Shown in pieces: positions 1-10,032 of a stretch of DNA of 64,000 nt. The position numbers and the translations under genes were made by a program. The stretch lies in contig NW_003314318.1 of NCBI RefSeq assembly GCF_000143415.4, positions 918,184 to 982,183 on the forward strand, in the 5' to 3' direction. Under the pieces are notes generated by a model. The model was not told the origin of the DNA, did no database searches, and was given only the letters and a program-made list of their open reading frames with translations. Numbering within the stretch: the stretch's first letter is position 1; each line of letters begins with the position of its first letter. This DNA is from Selaginella moellendorffii (taxonomy: Eukaryota; Streptophyta; Lycopodiopsida; Selaginellales; Selaginellaceae).

Positions 1-394
1 TTTTTCCGTGGCTGGATCTCTGTCAACTTTTCAAAGTGTGCACTGTTTACCGTGGAGATTTGGGGTTGATAGAGGCTTCCTTTATTGTTGAAATTTCAGT
101 TCTAGAAATGTTTTAAAAAGTCTGATTTATAAGTCTCCGAATTTTCCATGCTGCTTTTCACGGCTCCTCTTCTTTTGAGCTCTTTCACTCAAGATCCACT
201 ACTTCACGCCAACGGGTGACATGACATACCGTTGTCTCTGCATGGGTCTATGAATGTATACGTGACCATGAGAAACAATTAAAAATTACAGCTCTCGATG
301 TCATTTCTGCAAATAAATACCAGCGGGCACAGGCCACAGATTCATACCAAGTAGTTTCGTCTTGAGTTTTCACAATTTCAAGTGTTCTATACCA

Positions 395-1048
395 ATGGCT
401 CTCATCAAAATTGTCACGGTGTCATTCTTTCTGTGCTTAACTATTATTGGAGTTTTGGGCGATGAGGATCCTCTCCAGGATTTCTGCGTCGAAGATCCAA
501 ACTCCAATGTGTTCATCAACGGAGTTCCTTGCAAAGGTCCCACCACAGTCACTGCCGATGACTTCACCTCCACAATCCTTCGTCAGGCTCCAGTCACAAA
601 CAACACACTGCGAATCCAAGCCGACTTGATCGATGTCAGACTGTTTCCAGGCCTCAACACGCAGGGACTCTCCATTGCTCGCCTTGCATTCGGTCCATTT
701 GGCGTGAATCCTCCGCACAACCATCCCCGAGCGTCCGAGGTCATCTGGCTCCTCCAAGGACGCCTCTATGTTGGATTTGTGTCAACTTCCAACCGGTTGT
801 TTGCAAAAGTTTTGTATCCCGGTGATCTGTTCATCTTTCCCAGGGGACTAGTTCACTTCCAGCGAAACCTGGATAAGTCGGATACGGTTGCGGTGGCTGC
901 GCTTGGAAGTCAAAACCCAGGAAGGACAGACATTGCTAGAGTGTTGTTCCAGACCACTCCAGACATCATGAACGAAGTTCTGGAGGCAACTTTGCAGGTT
1001 GACGAAACTGAGATTGATGAGTTACGACGTGGAGTGAGTCGGACTTGA
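395..1048 (+). CDS. germin-like protein (secreted cupin)
   Basis: Single-exon gene for a 217-residue secreted cupin. The ATG at 395 is preferred over an in-frame upstream TTG because it is followed at once by a hydrophobic signal peptide ending near VLG-DED. Two Cys (DFC and VPCK) match the N-terminal disulphide of germins. Germin box 1 is present as HNHPRASE with the flanking glycines, and box 2 as GDLFIFPRGLVHFQRN, which supplies the metal-binding His, His, Glu, His set. A TATA-like AAATAAATA lies near 311 and AATAAA near 1092. Family members are apoplastic, some with oxalate oxidase or superoxide dismutase activity; which applies here cannot be read. The insertion at 1113 begins right after its 3' UTR. 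Confidence 0.93.
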   Translation: MALIKIVTVSFFLCLTIIGVLGDEDPLQDFCVEDPNSNVFINGVPCKGPTTVTADDFTSTILRQAPVTNNTLRIQADLIDVRLFPGLNTQGLSIARLAFGPFGVNPPHNHPRASEVIWLLQGRLYVGFVSTSNRLFAKVLYPGDLFIFPRGLVHFQRNLDKSDTVAVAALGSQNPGRTDIARVLFQTTPDIMNEVLEATLQVDETEIDELRRGVSRT

Positions 1049-1112
1049 TTCTGAACAAAAGATCCAACTACAAAATGCTTGCAAAAATCTCAATAAAGCT
1101 CTTAGTTCAAAG

Positions 1113-1136
1113 AAGCTCTATTTCGTTAAAGTGGGA
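1113..1136 (+). repeat. left terminal inverted repeat
   Basis: 24 nt beginning AAGCTCTATTTCG and ending AAAGTGGGA, matched exactly in reverse complement at 13665-13688. The inner side contains a short hairpin (AAGTGGGA at 1129-1136 with TCCCACTT at 1148-1155). AAAG precedes it. Confidence 0.8.
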
Positions 1137-1554
1137 ATTGTCATTATCCCACTTGTAAAATAAGGTTTCCAAACCTTTATATAGTATATAAATATAACAA
1201 AATTCAACTGCATTGAGGCACATGCCATTTTATTTTAAACAAGGAAATGTCTACTCAATCACTTCTCCTCCCCCTGCCACTGCTTCACCTCTCTCTTCTC
1301 CTTGTCATCGTCGTCCAATTTCTTTCCATCCTTTTAATATTGGCTTAGTTGCTCCGAGTCTAGGTGGAGCCCAAGTCCCCATTCAATCTTTACTTTCCCC
1401 TTATTAATAAAACAACTTCGTAGACTTCCAATAACATGCTGTAACACTTCTAGTATAATGCAAATCCTCTCAAAGAATTGTCTTTTAATATTAATACAAT
1501 GGCATGGAACCCCATGCCATAATAAGTTACATTTTTAAATAAATACATGCCATC

Positions 1555-2417
1555 TCAGACTGTTATTTTTTGCCTCCAACGCCTATACAATAATCTTGGA
1601 ATTTCATCACTCTCCACACTATCAGGATTTAAACCCAATAGTAATGCCATCTCTTCTCTAATACGTCCACGCTCATGTTCAGTGGTCGAAGAACCCATCC
1701 GGTTGAGCAGATTATGGAGATGCGGATAGTGCTTGGCTAGACAATATACATGCCATAAATGATGACTGGTGTCTGTCTGATCAAATGGCTTCTGATATAC
1801 CGTTCCATCTGCCATTTGGTTGATTTCTGCAGCCACCTCTTGGATTGGCCGGTTCTCTATCACCATCGCTTCAAGCTGTTTTGCAAGGTCCCCCAGAACA
1901 TACGGTTTCTTCTCCCTAGTTTCCATACTGCAAGAGATGGGGTGCACTGCATATGTGTGCGTGTTCGCTGTAGTTTTAATCGGCGAGTCATCGATGATGA
2001 GGATTTCACTTGACCTAGCAGTCCGGTTCATCACTACAGCCTCTGGCTTGACGAAGATGGGCTTGCTACCCCTCACATGGACCATAGTCAAGCAATCCTC
2101 CTGCGTTAGGAGAAAGTCAAATGGTAATATTACTCGCGTCTGATCGTGCATCATCTGTAGCAACGTTAATGCATTGTGGCGCATCATGGATGTCCAAACT
2201 CCCAATTGCAAATTGAACCCGGCCCTCTGTTTTAAGTGTCGCATGGTTATTATTAGATCCCGCAGTTTCTCCCGTGTGATTAATGTGAATCTGTCTCTTT
2301 TGACCAACTTGCGACCGCAGGCTTTGGAGGGTGCAGTGACATTCGAGGACGAGCCACGCTCATGGGAGAAAAGGACACCGTTCAGATCAAAAACGATACA
2401 GTACTTTCGCCGTGACT
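1555..2417 (-). CDS. module: FCP1/NIF-like HAD phosphatase domain, C-terminal exon of the element gene
   Basis: Exon of 863 nt with acceptor TTTCAG at 2423-2418. HAD motif I is VFDLNGVLF, in which the second Asp of DxDG is Asn. Motif II is GVWTSMM and motif IV is IIDDSP; K at KP before it fits motif III. This is the layout of FCP1/NIF-type phosphatases that act on phospho-Ser/Thr proteins such as the RNA polymerase II CTD. Loss of the acid/base Asp suggests reduced or absent phosphatase activity, although plant NIF-like proteins with DxNG exist. About 150 residues follow the domain, ending RRWRQKITV. One palindrome lies in the 3' UTR at 1498. Confidence 0.7.
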
Positions 2418-2471
2418 CTGAAATGAAATGCGTCAGCATAAAAAATGGTACAAGTCAATTTTACCATCTAC

Positions 2472-3051
2472 AATATTAGCAAATGGTGCTCCCGATGGTC
2501 GTTCAGAGGGTTTTGGTTGAGGAAACGTGAAGGGCGGAAATATCTCCTTTGCAATGTGGGGTCAATCGCATCCGATGGCGTGTGGGCACATGCCATTTCA
2601 GCTGTAGACTCTGGTACAACTGGCTCAACAGTGGCATGGGGTGGTTCTGATGGCGTGTGATCACACGCCATTTCAGCTGGTGCCTCCGTTGGCAAAGTGG
2701 ACATGACCGAACAGGCAGCAAGGGCGGTGTAGGGAGGTTCCAACGGCACGTAGTCAGACGATTGGGCACACGTTGAGTCTGTTGGAAATGAGGATATGAC
2801 CGGCTCGGCGGCTGGGGCGGCCTCATGCGGGTCCAATGGCGCCTGGTCACCGTCAGTTGGATACGTGGACAAGATTGACTCAATGGTATGGGCAGCATCA
2901 AGTGGAGCGTGGTCAGCTTGCTTGGCGTTGATATGGATAGTAGCCTCCACCAGCTCTGATGACTCTTGCAGGCAAGTAGAGTCCACTGGCGGATCCATAT
3001 GCATGTCCAAATATCTCCCTTCGATTGAGATGGTATCCTCCCTACTGGCTA
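2472..3051 (-). CDS. module: repetitive Pro/Ala/Thr-rich exon with two in-frame palindromes
   Basis: Exon of about 193 codons built from four to five imperfect repeats around D-x-(A/V/T)-P-L/S-(D/E). In two repeats the 22-nt palindrome is read as AEMAC-x-HTP (2650-2671 and 2575-2596), so the palindrome contributes to the coding repeat itself. On the coding strand the 2650 copy is followed by CAG, which resembles a former 3' splice site. The 3' donor is uncertain: GT at 2471-2470 or at 2464-2463. The second requires passing an in-frame TAG. Confidence 0.5.
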
Positions 3052-3303
3052 CTAAAAACAAACTCATTAGCACATTGAATCGACTATACTGTATTTACCA
3101 TCAACTGCTATTGGGCGCACTGCTGATTCTGAAGGATTGGACATACATTTCGACCCTTGCTTGGCACTATCCTTCCTCGACACTAAAGGCTAGAGTTTGT
3201 ATCTTAATTCAACTGAATAATCTCTACTTACCATTTCTTCTGCGACCTACATGGACAATGTTAGAAATGGTAAAAGGTTAGGAATGGATGTACTATTATT
3301 TAC

Positions 3304-3855
3304 CTGATGGTTTGTCTTGTATGACCTTCCTCCGCTGCTCTTTGGCCACCTCAGGCTGGCCATCGTCGTCATCATCGTCATCGTCGTTATTGTGATCGTC
3401 ACCATTGTGAGGACCATCCAAGTCCTCTTCGTCCTCCTCTTCTTCATCCTCCTCTTCTTTGTCCTCCTCTTCGTCCTTCTGCTCTTCCTGCTCATTATCT
3501 TTCTCTGGCTCCTCATCCCCCTCCTGCATTTCTTCCATAGGCTGCTCAGGCTGGATGGCTTGTTTTTCCAGGACCATCTTGGGAAAATCATTTGGCCGAG
3601 TCTCCATCTCAAAATACAAGACATCCATAGCCTGTTTCAGTGCTTGACCTAGGACCGTATCCTCACCCGACTGTCTTAACATGGTTTCTGCACGTTCTTG
3701 CACCCTTCGAAGACGACGAGATGAGAAAAACATGGCCCTGACTTGAAAAGCATCCCTCATCCATTGTACCTCTCCATTGAGATTGGGGAAGGGGAGTCCG
3801 CCATAGGAATTTGAGTCAGGAGGTGGTGACTGGCTCCTTTCACTCAGCCCTTGAT
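3304..3855 (-). CDS. module: acidic linker exon of the element gene
   Basis: 184-codon, phase 1-1 exon. Its first part is a predicted helix with basic residues (SSRRLRRVQERAETML); its second part is a long Glu then Asp run, (E/K/D)-rich from about residue 115 to 175. It is preceded by three small lysine-rich exons (4298-4224, 4185-4096, 4046-3903). The intron before it is 47 nt with a palindrome ending 9 nt before its AG. No enzymatic domain is seen; acidic stretches of this kind occur in histone- or nucleic-acid-competitor proteins. Confidence 0.5.
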
Positions 3856-4348
3856 CTGCAATGAATGGCATGAGCACACACGCCATAACCGCGAGGCATT
3901 ACCTATCATCTTTTCGTTGCCCTTCTTCCTTTTCGAATCAAACGCCTCTGATCCCGACGACTGTCCAACGTGCTTTCGCTTTTTATGACCACTGTCAGTT
4001 TGAGCTTGGCTGGTGCTTGCCTATTTTGCCTTTGAAGAAGTGTCTCCTGCAAGGAATGGCATGAGACCACACGCCATTGCAAATATAATTTGTACCTCCT
4101 TTTTTCCTATTGCTTGTCTGTTTGTCCTTCTTCGACGCGCCACCAGTGCGCTTTTCAGTCCTCGTGTCTGAATATTCACAACGATCTATAATCAAAATGG
4201 CGTGAGGCCTCACGTGACCTTACCTTGTGCAGGTTGTGAGCTCGGCCTAACATCAGTAGCTGTTAACGCCGTTTCAGCATCTGGGGGTGGCCACGCTCCT
4301 GCATACAGAGCTTGTGAGATAACATTTAAACTTAAAGTGCGTACTCAC

Positions 4349-5657
4349 CAGGTTCGCAGAGAAGATACTGTTTTTCTTTGGCAACTGTAATTATATGCTC
4401 CATTGAAGTCACCTCTTCAATGGAGTTTGTCATCGCAACACACGGAACACCCTTGAGTAGTGCGGCTCGAAAGAATAGTCCGCCGCAGTTGTACTCGACA
4501 ACGCATTTGCCCTTGGTGTCACCCGCTATTGCGTTGAAGACCCAGCTGAGCATTTCCCATGCTGCACCTGGAGCTTTCATTGGATTCGAAAGCTCCATAG
4601 CCGTCTTCAGTTCCTCAGGCACGGGTAAATTGACCTCCCTCAGATCAATTCGATCGGCCTTGTCGAACGAAGCTAGGAAGTCACTCCAGTCCCACTCTGC
4701 TGTAGGACCAATAACAAGGGCGAGTGTGAAGATGCGGACATTCGTCGGTATCTTCTTCTTAGCCATTATCCCATGGATCTCCCGCATCTCCTTGCCTTTC
4801 AATCGAGCCTTCACCTCGTTCAAGGCCTTCCAGAACTTGTGATAGGATTCGGAGTCGTAGATCATATAGTGGACTGAAGATTCCACCTCCGCAAGTCCCA
4901 CCATTAAGTCAATGATGGAGCTGACTTCGTCTGCATGAGTGATCTCTTCGTTTGTGAAGTCCATCACACAAAAGATGCTCTTGACCTGCTCATCTCCGCG
5001 GGAAACGATGCTCCTCCACCTTTGATCCTCATTTGAATTCACGTATACCCGGTAAGGTTCTCGATAGGCCTCTGCTGCGGGGTCGAGCTGTTTCTGAAGC
5101 CGGCGGTCGACATCCCTCTTAATGAAATTTGGATACTGATCCAACTTCTCAGCTTTACTTTTCGTGGCATCCCGCAGCAGATCGATGAACTTGGGGGCCC
5201 CCTTCACGTACTCGTCGATGTCTTCATTTGACAAGTCCAGCTCTTCCATCATCTCTTGCGTGGTGTCGATGCTCACCCTCTCCACGGCCACTTGCTCGAA
5301 GATCCAATCCTTCAATAGCGCACGAGCTCTCAGAGTCGTGCACAAGTCCTCGTATGTCACAATATGGCCGGGAGTCATTTTGGTCTTGTTGAAGACTACC
5401 TCACCACGTAGAAGAGCATTAGCCACTGTCAGAAGGTCGTCGTCGTCTAGAGACCGCGAGAAACGCAAGGCGTTGAGCTTCAAATCATTGGGCTTCCGGC
5501 CGTCCTCCACACCCATTGAGTTTAGCAACTCCCCGTCATGGTACCTCCTCAGCACATCTACCCATTTGTCAAAAACAACTTTTGTCGCGAATAGAATGTT
5601 ATGGATGCTGAGTGTGTCATTGACCCCCAGTGTTTTCGAGAGAAGACTCGAGAATTC
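4349..5657 (-). CDS. module: degenerate DNA-methyltransferase-like exon of the element gene
   Basis: 436-codon exon starting right after a palindrome-bearing intron. The C-terminal part reads PMKAPGAAWEMLSW then CVVEYNCGGLFFRAALLKG. This matches the layout of N4/N6-type DNA methyltransferases, where H/K-P and a helix precede DPFxGSGTTxxAAxxxGR, but the SAM-binding DPF-GSG has become EYNCGGLFF. Upstream, IGPTAEWDW sits where a catalytic DPPY would be expected. The fold may therefore be kept with catalysis lost. This is a motif-layout inference. A structure prediction showing a Rossmann-like methyltransferase core would support it. Confidence 0.42.
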
Positions 5658-5711
5658 CTGCAATGGAAATGGCGTGAGGCCACATGCTATGCCACATGCA
5701 ACGAGGCTTAC

Positions 5712-6890
5712 CTGCCAGGCGCTAGTTGCTAGTGCACGTCCTTGTCCTGGTTTTTGTGGCTTCTTCAGTTGAACCCAGAGCTTCTGTGTTCATGCCAATG
5801 TCTCGTGCAGACCTGATTTGTAGCACGTTTCTTGCTTGACATTCTGCGCGTGGGAGATGGATATGATAGATCGAAGGGGCGAGTTGCCTTTTATCAGGCG
5901 GACAACTCTTCTCTTGAAGACTTTCTTCACCTCCTCGCCCACCATAATATCCAGAACTATCTCTTGCATCGCCAAGCTAGAATGCTGCCCGGAGATGGCA
6001 TAGAACCAGATGTTCTGATCGTCCAATACCTTCTTATTGATCAAGTTTGGAAACCTCGTCTCGCCCTTCATTGTTTGGTAGTAGGGGATCACGTCTGCGA
6101 TGTCGGGTGTTACTGGACTTGCCAGCATCTTCTGCTTCAGTTTCTCCACCCACTCATCAGATACTAGCCTGTGGTTGTATTTGCTTTGGATGTCGATACG
6201 GCTCACGTCGATTGTATATACTTTGTTGGAATAGTAACAAGTACTATTATCTGCGACGATTTTTGCTGCCTCTTCTTGCTCTTTCTGCTCTTTGCAGCTC
6301 TTCTTTTTGGTGGGTGTAGTGTTCGAACCCGAGGCAATGGCATCACCGAGTAGCTTCTTTTTTGGAGTAGCAGAGTCGGACGTCGGCTTGAGCTTGACCA
6401 CCCTTTTCAGCTTCAGGGTAGTTTCCAGATCGACCCCCTTCCCCTTCGCTTCGCGAACTGGAGGCACTCTCAACGGCTCAATGTTGGAATATAGTTTTTG
6501 AACATCGCCGTAGGTGAGGTCCGTGGATTCCATGTGATCTTCATAGACCCGCAGCGTCTTTGAAATTGTGGGCCTCCTGGACAACCTCTCCCTAGCTCCC
6601 TCTAGGAATTCCTCATAGCCGCTGCCCCCCTCCGGGAAGCCGCTAGGATGTGCAAGGTGGATCTTGAAGGCGGATGCTGTCTCTACCACAAGTGCCAGTC
6701 CATATTCTTGCATGGAACTGCATGGAGTGTCTGTCACTTGGATGAGGATCCCCATGCATTCTTTTCTCCCACCATCTGTGTTGTACAGCATCAGATCCTC
6801 GCCTTCCATCCCGAAAGTCCAACTGGTGAGCTCCTCCCCCTTCTCTGCATCCACATTGACAGTGGTTGGAAGAAGAACGCAATTCCTCGC
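5712..6890 (-). CDS. module: ParB-like exon of the element gene
   Basis: 393-codon exon, phase 0 at both ends. The later part has YAISGQHSSLAMQEIV, resembling the G-x-H-R-x-x-A motif of the ParB/sulfiredoxin-like nucleotide-binding fold, preceded by a positively charged linker (KLKRVVKLK, PKKK) that could be a nuclear localisation signal. The Arg of the usual motif is Ser here, so activity is doubtful. The in-frame TGA at 5792-5790 sits 26 codons before the exon end. Downstream residues stay in frame (KLWVQLKKP). The fold assignment rests on this single motif and on the adjacent methyltransferase-like exon; in bacteria and phages ParB-like and methyltransferase domains are often fused. Confidence 0.5.
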
Positions 6891-7339
6891 CTGTTCAGAA
6901 ATGCACAACAATTAGAGCTGACAGATGAAAAGCTAGCAGCTGGAAATAACGTGAGGCCACACGCCATTCACCACTGCATCAGATGTCTTGAGGTTGCATC
7001 CTAAGATGGCGTGAGGCTACACGCCATCTGTAACCGGACTGCACTCGAGAGCCCAATCGGTGCATGCCAATGTTGCTACTGAATGGCATGTGGCCTCATG
7101 CCATTTTCTACTTGGCCTAAAAGACTTACCATTTGAAGCCGAATGGAGGCCGTGACAATCGAGGCCGGACTCGCTGGCGAATGTGCACTATGTGTGCAGC
7201 GGATCGTAGCAGCAAGGCTACTCTGCCACTTACAGTTGGAGAGTGGCGCTGAAATCTCCCGGGACGCCAAGTGGGCTGCGTGTGGGTGGCGGAGTGGGCG
7301 GCGGAGTTGGCGGCGAAGTTACAAACTGGGTGTGTCTTG

Positions 7340-7525
7340 AAATGGACGCCAATGCACACGAGCGCGATGCGAGCGCGAGTGTGATGCAAGCGCGAGTGGA
7401 CGCCGATGCACACGAGAAACCTGTAGAGAAGTGAGCGTGATCGCGAGTGGGAGCGCGATGCGAGCGGGAGCGCGAGTGTGATGCGAGCGCGAGTGCGAGT
7501 GTGATGCGAGCGCGAGTACGAAGCA
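7340..7525. repeat. GAGCGCGA-rich minisatellite
   Basis: Imperfect tandem units of GCGAGCGCGAGTGTGAT type. They lie at the presumed 5' end or promoter of the minus-strand element gene and would encode Arg/Ser/His-rich peptide if translated. Confidence 0.75.
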
Positions 7526-7864
7526 AAATGCAAAACCTAACCTCACACGCGCGAAATGTCACAACGGTTGGTAATCCCGCCACGTCATCATTCCTCGGAC
7601 TTGGGCGCCACCATTAATTTCTGGATTGCCGTGCGCATGCAAGCATGCAAAATCCAAAAGAAATCCGCAACGTCATCATTCCTCGGACTGCATGCATGCG
7701 AAATCCAAAAGAAAGATCATGATTGGGATATCATTTAATACCCTCGCTATATTTATACCATGCATGATTGGATATTCCAAAGCATCTTGTATTTCCAAAA
7801 ATGGCAGATGTTCAGGTAAATAAAGAAATTCTATCTGTTTCTATTTTTCTCTCAAATCAATATT

Positions 7865-9182
7865 ATAGCGTGTGGGCTCATGCAATTTTGAACCAAAGAA
7901 ACCCAAAAAACGTTGGACCCAAAATATTTTGAAAAAACCCAAAAAACCCTAAACATTTTAAACCCAAAAATCCAGGCGTCCTGTGGCGTTATTCCTTGAA
8001 TGGCGTGTGGGCGCATGCCATTTTCAGGGCCAAATGCTGAATGGAGAAAATTCCCTTTCAGTGCAAATGCTGCAAGAGGCAGATGCCGAGCACAAAGGAC
8101 TGTAACTACCTCACATGACACAGATAAACTTTTCTCTATTTGGGAAAGATAAACTTTATAGCGTGTGGGCTCATGCAATTTTGAACCCAAAAAATGCACC
8201 AAAAAATTCTCGGCGTCATCTGGCGTTATCTCTTGAATGGCATGGGGCCGCATGCCATTTTCAAGGGCACATAGGAGTATATTCCTAGGATATTCTGACA
8301 CGCGCGAGATTTTTTTGAGTTTTCTGGAGATCCAACCGTTAGATCGCAACTAGATTTTTCAAAATGGTATACAATGTCTTTCTTGATGACCCTGCAAAGA
8401 AGCATCTCGATCGGACACCACATGAGACCACACGAGCCTTACAATGTTTCAGGGGCATTTGCCATAGATCCGACCGTTATTTTGCTCCAAGATTTTACAG
8501 TTTGGTGTGCATTGACCTTTCCATCGACACTACAAAGGGACATCACAATCAGATGCGGGATCACAAGAAACTAACTTCACTAACTCTGGTTTCACCAAGA
8601 TCTACATAAAGAGTTATGAAATGAAAGGACCCTCTCTATTGAAATGTGTTTATGGTCCTAGTGACATATCAAAGGATTTTGCATTAAGTTCTGTATTTGC
8701 ATGTTTATCAAGCTACTGAATTGCTAAACCCTAAACCCTAAACCCTAAACATGTGGCAAATGTTGCGTGAAGAAAGATGCCCTTTCTGGGCAAATACTGT
8801 AAGAGGTAGATGCCGAGCAGATGTATCTCAGGCTAGCGAAGGGGACAAACGAAAGCTAGCTATAAACATGACGGGATGCAAATAGATTACTAGGCTGGTC
8901 CTGCGAAAATCAAAAACCATAATTGAAAACATTGAAAATGCAAAAAGAAAGGTTTATAATATTTTTGAATTTTAAGCAACCAAAGGAATGTAAGTAGGGC
9001 ATGTGTTTGTAAGTTTAAAAATGCCTCAACCACTTAAATTCCCAAGTAAATAAAGCTGTTTCTATTTTTGGTACAGGTAAACTTTATAGCGTGTGGGCTC
9101 ATGCAATTTTGAACCCAAAAATGCACCAAAAAATGCTCGACTAGCATTATTCTTTGAATGGCGTGTGGCCTTATATTGCCAT
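7865..9182. repeat. three copies of a palindrome-bracketed cassette
   Basis: Noncoding stretch between the two divergent element genes. Units at about 7865-8021, 8158-8258 and 9088-9182 each start with an ATAGCGTGTGGGCTCATGC palindrome variant, continue with TTTTGAACC and A-rich sequence, then GGCGTTAT- or AGCATTAT-like sequence and CTTGAATGG or TTTGAATGG of a second palindrome. A further duplicated segment, GCAAGAGGCAGATGCCGAGC at about 8072, recurs as GTAAGAGGTAGATGCCGAGC at about 8798. No credible coding region was found here. Confidence 0.7.
8724..8750 (+). repeat. interstitial telomere-type repeat
   Basis: About 3.7 copies of CCCTAAA (plant TTTAGGG type) inside the insertion. Confidence 0.9.
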
Positions 9183-9539
9183 AAATGGACGTACACACAG
9201 AGCATAATTATTCCTTTACACGGCGAATAATCTTGGCGCGGATCGCTGACATGGCATGGCAAAGTTCGAATCACTGACATGGCACAGCTGGATCGAGGCA
9301 AGGACATGATGTGACAAAGTTCAACCTCCGACAGCAAAGTCTAGAAGCTACTCAGTTTGAAATTTGTCAGAGGAGTCATAAGATCTGGTTTGTCAGAGGA
9401 TTTGATGTGACATTCAAGCGTGTGTTATTTTTGAATTCTCGAACTCATTCCTAGGTCTATCATTTTTGTGCGCCGTGTTCTTGGTTCCGCTGAGCGCAGT
9501 GAGCGCTACTTGTGTAAGCGGCGTTGTGGGCTGTGGTTT

Positions 9540-9690
9540 ATGCGTCTACGAGCGATTGCGGCATTGCGAGCGGCAGTTTATGCGAGTGGCAGTTTGTGCG
9601 AGCGGCGCTACGAGCAGTTGCGGTGTTGCGAGCGGCACTACGAGTAGTTGCGGTGTTGCGAGCGGCACTGTCTTTGGTGTGGCTACCGCT
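9540..9690 (+). repeat. GCGAGCGGCA minisatellite
   Basis: Imperfect tandem units of TTGCGAGCGGCACTACGAG type, ahead of the transposase-like gene. Together with palindromes at 9761, 9859 and 9929 it forms the noncoding leader of that gene. Confidence 0.7.
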
Positions 9691-10032
9691 TCCTCTTGAT
9701 ATTCGGCACTTGTGCTTCCTGGTATGTTCACCATGGAATGGCTTAGGACCACATTTAGAAATGGCATGAGGCCACATGCCATCTTGGGCCCTTGCAATTT
9801 CATGACTAGCGTATTGTCATGTATGTTTTTACTTGCCTGCAGCTGTGTGTATATCAAGATGGCATGAGGCCTCATGCCAATTTTGTGAATGCAAAATTTC
9901 ACGTGGGTGTCAATAGCATGTTTGAATAATGGCATGTGGCCTCATGCTATTGAGGTTGTTTGGTATGTTATGATTTAGGTTATTCTCCAATCATTTTTTG
10001 TATGGTCTTAACTTCTTTTCTGCACTTTCAGA

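Larger units (their letters stand above)
1555..7066 (-). pseudogene. multi-domain element gene: ParB-like, degenerate methyltransferase, acidic linkers, FCP/HAD domain (two premature stops)
   Basis: Exons joined on splice consensus in 5' to 3' order on the minus strand: 7078-7035 (ATG at 7066), 7000-6972, 6890-5712, 5657-4349, 4298-4224, 4185-4096, 4046-3903, 3855-3304, 3246-3232, 3182-3099, 3051 to about 2472, 2417-1555. From 4298 onward the internal exons are phase 1-1 and multiples of three, which argues for one transcript. TGA at 5792-5790 (probably CGA) and TAG at 4023-4021 (probably CAG) break the frame; both are C-to-T changes. The donor of the 3051 exon is unresolved because neither GT candidate keeps phase with the HAD exon. 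An additional 5' exon ending at 7130 is possible. Seven introns (32-81 nt) contain the 22-nt palindrome. Confidence 0.62.

Noticed and set aside
3317-3652. Plus-strand hydrophobic frame as a membrane protein
   Set aside because: It is the complement of the Glu/Asp-rich exon on the minus strand; the Leu/Val run is a by-product of that composition.
7126-7533. 135-codon minus-strand frame as an intact protein start for the element gene
   Set aside because: Mostly translation of the minisatellite (Arg/Ser/His repeats). Only its last codons (PPFGFK) could be an exon joined to 7078.
8724-8750. Telomere-type repeat as a chromosome end or scaffold end
   Set aside because: Under four units, internal to the insertion, with unique DNA on both sides.
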